NCBI RefSeq assembly: GCF_900454495.1
Contig: NZ_UGSI01000002.1
Span: 2,019,001 to 2,083,000 of the forward strand
Reading direction: 5' to 3'
From: Paenibacillus macerans
GTDB taxonomy: Bacteria > Bacillota > Bacilli > Paenibacillales > Paenibacillaceae
Length of the DNA stretch: 64,000 bases
A model generated the notes under the pieces. That model made no database searches, had not been told where the DNA came from, and worked only from the letters and a program-made list of their open reading frames with translations. Numbering within the stretch: position 1 is the stretch's first letter; each line of letters opens with the position of its first letter. This document shows, in pieces, positions 58,324-64,000 of this stretch. Both the position numbers and the translations under genes were made by a program.

Positions 58324-59082
58324 ATGTTAGCTGCGGAGAGATATGAAAAAATCGTCCGCCTCGTCAACGAACGCGGCAGCATACGCGTGTCGGAGCTGAG
58401 CGAGCTGTGCCAGGTGACTGAGGAGACGATCCGGCGGGACCTGGACCGGCTGGAAAGCGCGGGGCGGCTGCTGCGCTCCCACGGCGGCGCGGTCAGTGTG
58501 CAGGGCCACCAGCCGGAGACGCCTTACTTCGAACGCGAGGTCATGCAGGCGGAGGAGAAAAAAAGAATCGCCCGCGAAGCGGTAAAGCGGATTCAGCCCC
58601 GGGAGCGGATTTTGCTTGATGCAAGCACGACGGCCTGGTATATGGCGGCCGATTTGCCGGATATGCCGCTGACCGTGCTGACCAATTCGCTGAAGGTTGC
58701 CGCCGAGCTTGGGAACAAGGAGCAGATCGAGGTTATTTCCACCGGCGGCCAGCTGGCGCGGCGTTCGATGTCCTGGGTGGGGCCGCTCGCCGAGCGCTCT
58801 TTGGACGCGTACCACGTCGACAAGCTGTTTTTATCATGCAAAGGGTTCCACCTCGAGCGCGGGATCAGCGAGTCGAACGAACTGCAGGCGATGGTCAAGC
58901 GGAAAATGATCGACATCGCGGACGAGGTCGTGCTGCTGGCCGATGCCAGCAAATTCGGGCAGCAGTCTTTTGCCCATGTGGCGCCTACGGAACGGCTGCA
59001 TGCGATCATCACCGATTACCGGCCGGATGAAGCGGTTTTGGGCGAGCTGGGCAAGCGGTCGATCAAGTTGATTTCGGTTTAA
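58324..59082 (+). CDS. DeoR-family regulator (RhaR/YulB-like)
   Basis: ATG 58324, 6 bases after AGGAGG, is preferred to ATG 58318, which touches the site. The 252 residues have a DeoR helix-turn-helix (about 18-40: RVSELSELCQVTEETIRRDLDRLE) and a sugar-phosphate sensing domain with LLDASTTAWYMA and FLSCKGFHLERGISESNE. Its position between rhaEW and lutABC suggests it represses these genes until a pathway phosphate sugar appears. Confidence 0.87.
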   Translation: MLAAERYEKIVRLVNERGSIRVSELSELCQVTEETIRRDLDRLESAGRLLRSHGGAVSVQGHQPETPYFEREVMQAEEKKRIAREAVKRIQPRERILLDASTTAWYMAADLPDMPLTVLTNSLKVAAELGNKEQIEVISTGGQLARRSMSWVGPLAERSLDAYHVDKLFLSCKGFHLERGISESNELQAMVKRKMIDIADEVVLLADASKFGQQSFAHVAPTERLHAIITDYRPDEAVLGELGKRSIKLISV

Positions 59083-59096
59083 GCTGATCTCGGTTT

Positions 59097-59128
59097 GAGC
59101 GGATTGACCGGATTGACCGGATTGACCG
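59097..59128 (+). repeat. Short tandem repeat GATTGACCG
   Basis: Three consecutive copies of the 9-mer lie between the DeoR-type gene and lutA. Confidence 0.7.
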
Positions 59129-59187
59129 GAGTATCCGCTACGCTGCGAACACCGGCAGGCAAGTAAAACGCATGGGAGGTGCTTAAG

Positions 59188-60009
59188 ATGGACAAACAAA
59201 CGGACGATGGAGTGCGTACGGAAATAGGGAAGATCGTAACAAATTCAGCGGAAAAGACAGATTCGGCCGCCGCTCCGGACATCAAGGTGTCGATGTTTAT
59301 CACCTGCATCAGCGACGCGGTTTACCCGCGCATCGGAGAGGCGATGGCCCGGCTGCTTGCAAGGCTGGGCGTCAAGCTGGAGTTCCCGGCGAAGCAGACG
59401 TGCTGCGGACAACCGGCGTTCAACAGCGGGTACTGGGATGAGGCGCGGAAGTCGGCGGCCACGCTGCTGGAGGCTTTTGCGGACAGCGACTTTGTCATTG
59501 CGCCCTCGGGGTCGTGCATCGGGATGATCCACCATTACCCCAAGCTGTTCGAAAACGATCCCGTTCGGCTGGCGATGGCGCGGGAGTTGCAAAACAAATC
59601 GTACGAGTTTACGCAGTTTCTCGTGCAGGTGCTGGGCGTTGCCGATCTGGGCGCCGTGTTCCCGCATAAGGTCACTTACCATCCTTCCTGTCACGGCAGC
59701 CGGCTGCTGGGCATCAAGGACGAACCGATGGCGCTGCTGCAAAACGTCAGGGAACTGGACCTGGTTCCGCTTCCGTTCGCGGAGGATTGCTGCGGCTTCG
59801 GCGGAACGTTTGCAGTGAAGATGGCCGGCATCTCCGGGGCGATGGTGACGGAAAAAGCCGACCACGTGCTGGAGACGGAGGCGGAGGTGCTGACCGGGCT
59901 GGATATGGCCTGCCTGATGAACATCGCCGGCAATTTGCGCTACCGCAAGCAGCCGGTGCGCGTCATGCATCTGGCGGAACTGCTGTACGAGGGGGTGAGC
60001 GGAGCATGA
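59188..60009 (+). CDS. lutA: L-lactate utilisation protein LutA (iron-sulfur, CCG domains)
   Basis: ATG 59188 with GGGAGGTG gives 273 residues, about 35 more than typical because of an N-terminal extension before KVSMFITCISDAVYP. Two CCG motifs (QTCCGQPAFNSGYWDEA and EDCCGFGGTFAVK) mark the glycolate-oxidase-iron-sulfur type fold. With LutB and LutC it oxidises L-lactate to pyruvate. It overlaps lutB (ATGA). Confidence 0.92.
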   Translation: MDKQTDDGVRTEIGKIVTNSAEKTDSAAAPDIKVSMFITCISDAVYPRIGEAMARLLARLGVKLEFPAKQTCCGQPAFNSGYWDEARKSAATLLEAFADSDFVIAPSGSCIGMIHHYPKLFENDPVRLAMARELQNKSYEFTQFLVQVLGVADLGAVFPHKVTYHPSCHGSRLLGIKDEPMALLQNVRELDLVPLPFAEDCCGFGGTFAVKMAGISGAMVTEKADHVLETEAEVLTGLDMACLMNIAGNLRYRKQPVRVMHLAELLYEGVSGA

Positions 60010-61646
60010 ACCAGGGAAGCACGACAGCTTCGCAAGCCCAAGCTCAAACTCAAACTCTAGTCCAAACCCAAACCCGGCCCCAGCCTGCCACGGTCAAAAA
60101 GCGCGCGGAGCTGGCGCTGAACAACGATTTTTTGCGCAAAGCGGTGCGTTTTACGACGGAACGGCTGCGGGACGGGAAAAAGAAAGCGTCCGAAGATCAC
60201 GGCCATTGGGAGGAATGGCGGGAGCGCGGGCGGCAAATCCGCCTGCATACGATCGCGCATCTCGACTACTATTTGAACCGGTTTGCCGAGCAGGCCCGTG
60301 CCAACGGTGCGCACATCCATTTTGCCGCGACCGGCGAGGAAGCGGTCCGCATCGCCCTGGAGATCGCCGAGCGCAAGCACGCCGGCTCCGTGGTCAAATC
60401 GAAGTCGATGGTCAGCGAGGAGCTGCATATCAACAAAGCGCTGGAAAACATCGGCGTGGAGACGGTGGAAACCGACTTGGGCGAATACATTATCCAGCTC
60501 GCCGGGGAGGCCCCGTCCCATATCATTATCCCGGCGATCCACAAAAATCGCTACCAAATCGCCGAACTGCTGTCGCGCGAGGCCGGGGAGGAGCTGCCGC
60601 CCGATACGGCCGTGCTGGCCGGTTTCGTCCGGCGGAAGCTGCGCGCCAAATTTCTGGAGGCGGACATCGGCATGACCGGCTGCAATTTTGCCATCGCCGA
60701 GACCGGCTCGATCGTGCTGTTCGAAAACGAAGGCAACGCGCGGATGGTTTCCACCGTGCCGAAAACGCAGATCACCTTTATGGGCATGGAACGGATCATT
60801 CCGTCCTGGACCGATCTCGAAGTGATGGCGACGCTGCTGCCGCGTTCGGCGACGGGACAAAAGCTGACCGTCTACATGTCCGGCATTACCGGCCCGCGGC
60901 GAACCGGCGATGGCGACGGTCCGGAGGAAATGCACATCATCATCCTCGACAACGGGCGCTCCGAACAGCTCGGCGACCCGGAGTTCCAGGAGCTGCTGAA
61001 CTGCATCCGCTGCGGCGCCTGCCTGAACGCCTGCCCGGTGTACCGCCACATCGGCGGCCACGCCTACGGCGGGACGTACAGCGGCCCGATCGGGGCGGTG
61101 CTGACGCCGGCGCTCACCCGCAATGTGGCCGAATGGGACGACATCGCTTCGGCCTCCAGCCTATGCGGGGCTTGTTACGAAGCTTGCCCGGTCAAAATCC
61201 CGCTGCATGACATGCTTGTCTACTTGCGCAGACGCAAGGTCGAGCAGGGCTACGGGAACAAGCTGGAGAACGCCGGGATGAAGGGCTTCGCCGCCGTGAT
61301 GGCGAACTCCAAGCGGTTTCACCAGGCGCTGAAGCTCGGGCGCATCGCGCAAAAGCTCGTCGTGCGCGGCGGCGAAATCCCGGCGCGGATCGGCCCGCTG
61401 AAGGGCTGGAACAGCTGCCGCGTCGCTCCGAGCTTGGACCGGCAGCCGTTCCGCGAGCGCTGGGGCGGGCTGGAGCGGGAGCTGAACGCGGCGGCCCAAG
61501 CGGCGCAGACGGCGGCGCGCCGGAACGCGCAGGAGCGGCTGCAGGCCGCGCTGAAGAAACGTCCGGCCGGCGGGCAGCAATCTTCAGGCTGGCAACCGGC
61601 CGGTCAGGCATCCGTGCAGAAAGAAGGTCATACGTATGATGGATAA
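60006..61646 (+). CDS. lutB: L-lactate utilisation iron-sulfur protein LutB
   Basis: ATG 60006 overlaps the lutA stop; the longer frame upstream is not coding. The 546 residues begin with a Gln/Thr-rich stretch. The LutB core has ITFMGMERIIPSWTDLEVM, two 4Fe-4S clusters (CIRCGACLNACPVY and CGACYEACPVKIPLH) and a C-terminal Ala/Arg/Gln-rich extension of about 60 residues beyond the family core. It carries electrons within the LutABC complex. Confidence 0.93.
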   Translation: MNQGSTTASQAQAQTQTLVQTQTRPQPATVKKRAELALNNDFLRKAVRFTTERLRDGKKKASEDHGHWEEWRERGRQIRLHTIAHLDYYLNRFAEQARANGAHIHFAATGEEAVRIALEIAERKHAGSVVKSKSMVSEELHINKALENIGVETVETDLGEYIIQLAGEAPSHIIIPAIHKNRYQIAELLSREAGEELPPDTAVLAGFVRRKLRAKFLEADIGMTGCNFAIAETGSIVLFENEGNARMVSTVPKTQITFMGMERIIPSWTDLEVMATLLPRSATGQKLTVYMSGITGPRRTGDGDGPEEMHIIILDNGRSEQLGDPEFQELLNCIRCGACLNACPVYRHIGGHAYGGTYSGPIGAVLTPALTRNVAEWDDIASASSLCGACYEACPVKIPLHDMLVYLRRRKVEQGYGNKLENAGMKGFAAVMANSKRFHQALKLGRIAQKLVVRGGEIPARIGPLKGWNSCRVAPSLDRQPFRERWGGLERELNAAAQAAQTAARRNAQERLQAALKKRPAGGQQSSGWQPAGQASVQKEGHTYDG

Positions 61647-62370
61647 GGACTACGGCCAATGGCTCAAGGAAATGGAAGCGGATTCGCGCGCCAAGCAGGA
61701 GCAGTTTATGAACCGGATCGCCGGGCGTCTGAAGCGGCCGAGACTGCAGGAAGCTCCGCCGCGCGCTTTTAGGGGAGCGCCGGATTACTGGCGGGAGTTC
61801 GCGTGGAGTCCGGAGGAGAAGCTTAACCGGTTTGCGGAAAACTTCACGAGCGCCGGGGGGCATGTGGTGCGGCTGGCGGATATGGAAGCGGCCAAGACGT
61901 TTATGCTCGGCAAAGCGGAGGAAATGAAGGCGCGGTATATTTTGCGCCAAAACGATCCCGCGCTGGCGGAGCTCAGGCTGGAAACGGCGCTCGCCGCTTC
62001 CGGCGCCCGGCTGTCGGTGTGGAACACCGACGCCGAAGAGCCGTGGATCGCCCGCGCCGCGGAGGCGGACTTCGGCATCGTGATGGCCGATTGCGCCGTG
62101 GCTTACACCGGCTCCCTGGTCGTTAAATCGTCCCCGGAAAAAGGCCGCTCGGTCAGCCTGCTGCCGACGGTGCTGATCGCCGTCGTTCCCGTCGAGCGGA
62201 TGAAGACACGGCTCGGCGAGGTGCTGGACGAATTTGACGAAGCGGGACGCTCCGCCCTGCCGGCCGGCATCCATTTCATCTCCGGGCCGAGCCGCTTCGC
62301 GGACATCGAAAACGACCTGACGATCGGCGTGCACGGCCCCGGCGTCGTGTTTGCCCTTCTGGTCGGTTAG
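61636..62370 (+). CDS. lutC: L-lactate utilisation protein LutC
   Basis: A 244-residue LUD-domain protein with RPRLQEAPPRAFRGAPDYW, CAVAYTGSLVVKSSPEKGRS and the end FISGPSRFADIENDLTIGVHGPGVVFALLVG. It overlaps lutB by 11 bases and completes the lactate oxidation complex. Its 3' end overlaps the convergent DeoR-type gene by 4 bases. Confidence 0.93.
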   Translation: MMDKDYGQWLKEMEADSRAKQEQFMNRIAGRLKRPRLQEAPPRAFRGAPDYWREFAWSPEEKLNRFAENFTSAGGHVVRLADMEAAKTFMLGKAEEMKARYILRQNDPALAELRLETALAASGARLSVWNTDAEEPWIARAAEADFGIVMADCAVAYTGSLVVKSSPEKGRSVSLLPTVLIAVVPVERMKTRLGEVLDEFDEAGRSALPAGIHFISGPSRFADIENDLTIGVHGPGVVFALLVG

Positions 62371-63122
62371 TACAGCACCTCGATATTTTTGTCCCGCAGC
62401 AGCTTTAGCCAGGTTTCGGATGGGCGGCGATCGGTGATCAAATAATCGATCTGCTCCCAATCGGCCAGCTTGACGAAGGCGGTTTTGTCGAATTTGGTGT
62501 GGTCGGCGAGCAGGATCACTTTGCCGGCATGGCGCAGCATATGCTTCTTGAGCTCGCATTCCGGCTCGTTGGAATCGGAGACGCCTTTTTCCGGCGACAT
62601 GCCTTTGCAGCTGATGATGGCGGTGTCGGCGTTGTATTTTTGCACCGTCTGTTCGGCGGTCGGCCCGACCAGCGACAGCGAGCGGCCGCGCAGCGTACCG
62701 CCGGTCGAGATGACCTGCAGCCCGGCGCCGGCGAATTCCTGCAGCACGCTGACGGAATTGGTGATGACGGTGACGTTGTTTTTCGGCGGCAAAGTTTTCA
62801 AAAACTCAAAACAAGTCGAGCTCGGGTCAACCATCAGCGTATCGCCGTCATGGACCAGGTCCATCGCTTTCAGGGCGATTTGCCGCTTGACCTCCACGTT
62901 CAGCGTATTGCGGGTCGTATACGGAAGATCCTCGTTCGTGTGCAGGACCAGCATGGCGCCGCCGTAGGTGCGATTGACGATCCCCTCCTTTTCCAGCTTT
63001 TCGAGATCGCGGCGGATCGTCTCTTCCGTCACCTCGAACATCCGGCTTAATTCCGACACCAGCACGCGTTTGTCCTGGTGCAGCAGGTCGATGATTTTTT
63101 GCTTTCGTTCAGCCGCCAGCAT
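62367..63122 (-). CDS. DeoR-family regulator, second copy
   Basis: The minus-strand ATG at 63122, six bases after GAGGTG, gives 251 residues starting MLAAERKQKIIDLL, like the start of the other DeoR-type protein; the frame extends to 63185 without signals. HTH: LVSELSRMFEVTEETIRRDLEKLE; sensor: MVDPSSTCFEFLKTLP and ISCKGMSPEKGVSDSNEPE. It is about 40% like the 58324 protein by eye. It may regulate the genes to the right, whose promoter lies at 63936. Confidence 0.88.
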   Translation of the reverse strand: MLAAERKQKIIDLLHQDKRVLVSELSRMFEVTEETIRRDLEKLEKEGIVNRTYGGAMLVLHTNEDLPYTTRNTLNVEVKRQIALKAMDLVHDGDTLMVDPSSTCFEFLKTLPPKNNVTVITNSVSVLQEFAGAGLQVISTGGTLRGRSLSLVGPTAEQTVQKYNADTAIISCKGMSPEKGVSDSNEPECELKKHMLRHAGKVILLADHTKFDKTAFVKLADWEQIDYLITDRRPSETWLKLLRDKNIEVLY

Positions 63123-63204
63123 GGCATTCACCTCGGGATTTCTTTTTATAAGGCCCCAAATTGGCCTAGTCTTCCATTTCATCATAGCGGTAAATCTTAA
63201 CCTT

Positions 63205-63330
63205 TTGAACCTCTCATCATGGTTAAAGCCACGAGATTCTTGGGTAGTCCGTTCTGCTGAACAGAATTAGCACGTAATGTGCCACCAAGCTATCCCCGAA
63301 GTTCCTGCGGTTCCTGAATTATGCAGATAA
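63205..63330 (-). ncRNA. Possible omega RNA (TnpB guide RNA) scaffold
   Basis: The GC-rich structured segment between the tnpB stop and the right end, finishing CCCAAGAATCTCGTGGCTTT...GGTTCAA, is where omega RNAs of TnpB elements lie. Retention of the whole right end is seen; expression is unknown. Confidence 0.4.
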
Positions 63331-63735
63331 GAGCCTCTTGCCTTCGGCAAGGATGTTTTTGCTTGCATTGATGTCTCGATCATGGCGGGTTAGGCAGGCC
63401 GGACATACCCGCTCCCGAAGTTGAAGGTCTTTAACTTCTTTATTTTGGTAACCACAACACGAACGGAGTTGAGAAGAGGCGAAGGTTCGGCCAACAGTAA
63501 CAACCATTCGCCCGTACCGCTTTGCTTTATACTCAAGCATCGTTCTAAATTGATACCAGGACACTTCACCAATCGCTTTGGCCAGATTATGGTTTTTCAT
63601 CAGGTTAGACACCTGCAAATCTTCAATCGCAATCATATCGTGGTTTTTGACAATATGCGCTGATAGCTTTTGCAGGTAGTCTGTTCGGCAGTTGGCAATG
63701 CATTCTACTTTCGGATTGGTTTGTTCGCTCACCAT
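63319..63735 (-). pseudogene. TnpB C-terminal fragment
   Basis: The 138 residues match the last third of IS605 TnpB: RuvC-II Glu in IAIEDLQV, the EVSWYQFRTMLEYKAKRYG helix, the zinc-ribbon region and RuvC-III HDRDINASKNILAEG. The N-terminal domains and RuvC-I are absent. The usual TCSxCGY of the zinc ribbon reads LRSCCGY, so its first cysteine is lost. Not expected to be active. Confidence 0.85.
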
Positions 63736-63935
63736 AGTAACAAAACAGGATGATTCATCGCCATAATAATTTTACCATACGTAACAACCATGTCGATTCA
63801 TTGACATGTCAAATGACATGCCTGAACCGAAGTTTTCTTATTCATGACTAAAGTCGCGAGTTTGCGAAAGCTCGTGATCAATGTCATAAATCAGACAAAA
63901 ACAAAAATAAAACAACATAAACAATCTTTATATCG

Positions 63936-63964
63936 TTGACAACACAGAAAAACGGGCGTAGGAT
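63936..63964 (+). promoter_or_regulatory. Promoter leading out of the window
   Basis: TTGACA (63936-63941), 17 bases, TAGGAT (63959-63964). The upstream AAACAA-rich stretch (63895-63925) resembles the region before rhaEW, so the gene beyond the window may share its regulator. Confidence 0.6.
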
Positions 63965-64000
63965 GAGATTGAAGAAAACGAGTTTTAAAATCGGCAACAT

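Larger units (their letters stand above)
63205..63876 (-). mobile_element. Decayed IS200/IS605-type element (internally deleted)
   Basis: On the minus strand a left end with a CACGAGCTTTCGCAAACTCG hairpin (after TTGAT, about 63860-63880) and a right end CCCAAGAATCTCGTGGCTTT...GAGAGGTTCAA (about 63205-63245) bracket only a tnpB fragment. tnpA and the first half of tnpB are missing. No terminal inverted repeats, as expected of this family. Confidence 0.7.

Overview
The window reads as chromosome of a Paenibacillus-type Firmicute. The evidence is strong AGGAGG ribosome-binding sites with frequent GTG and TTG starts, roughly 50-55% GC, PBSX-type (xkd) tail genes, an S-layer-anchored vWA/MucBP/SLH protein beside a Pro-Pro endopeptidase, and a set of GH64, GH18 and GH87 fungal-wall hydrolases. 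No tRNA, rRNA, CRISPR array or replication origin was seen.

Region by region. (1) 1-587: 3' end of an oxalate decarboxylase gene. (2) 584-17252: a tail-only prophage-like element. It has an Xre repressor and an ImmA-like protease with palindromic operators, an ArpU-like late regulator, a complete contractile tail and baseplate (sheath, tube, frameshifted chaperone, tape measure, LysM and baseplate proteins, fibre) and a lysis cassette. There is no terminase, portal, capsid or integrase, so a tailocin (phage-tail-like bacteriocin) is the best reading. (3) 17277-22310: accessory genes: lipoproteins, a truncated amidase, a split sigma factor pair resembling SigO/RsoA, a C39-like peptidase, a type I toxin-antitoxin locus and an SOS-controlled WYL protein. 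(4) 22444-35410: a type VII secretion (T7SS) effector island with two effectors. One is a WXG-like/peptidoglycan-binding protein with a metalloprotease-like C-terminus and an adjacent immunity candidate. The other is a lipase with the export-like domain at its C-terminus, preceded by two tandem lipoproteins. Between them lies an operon of radical SAM protein, DUF1257-like protein, membrane protein, Ycf46-like AAA+ ATPase, DUF2997 protein, WXG100 protein and a catalytically dead lipase-like protein. (5) 35685-42036: secreted beta-1,3-glucanase, chitinase and alpha-1,3-glucanase. (6) 42261-47655: a cyclic-di-GMP adhesion circuit: two tandem class I riboswitches before a secreted Pro-Pro endopeptidase, and a third riboswitch with a terminator before the S-layer adhesin that is its likely substrate. 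(7) 49003-62370: deoxysugar catabolism: AraC regulator, fucI, fucA, rhaB-type kinase, fucU, bifunctional rhaEW, DeoR regulator and lutABC. The pathway takes fucose/rhamnose to DHAP and L-lactaldehyde, then L-lactate, then pyruvate. (8) 62367-64000: a second DeoR regulator, a decayed IS200/IS605 element with a tnpB fragment, and a promoter leading out of the window.

Intergenic DNA carries several repeat families. A 286-293 bp MITE is present twice with TIRs and perfect 9-bp target duplications; one copy sits inside another repeat family (ATTGGA/TCCAAT palindromes). A third family carries the core ATTTTATGTACTTATTT.

All identifications come from reading motifs, gene order and lengths. No database search was possible. 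The items most worth checking are the AAA+/DUF1257/DUF2997/radical-SAM module inside the T7SS island, the paired c-di-GMP riboswitches on protease and adhesin, the 11-bp-phased TGTCCG array before the tailocin operon, and the MITE.
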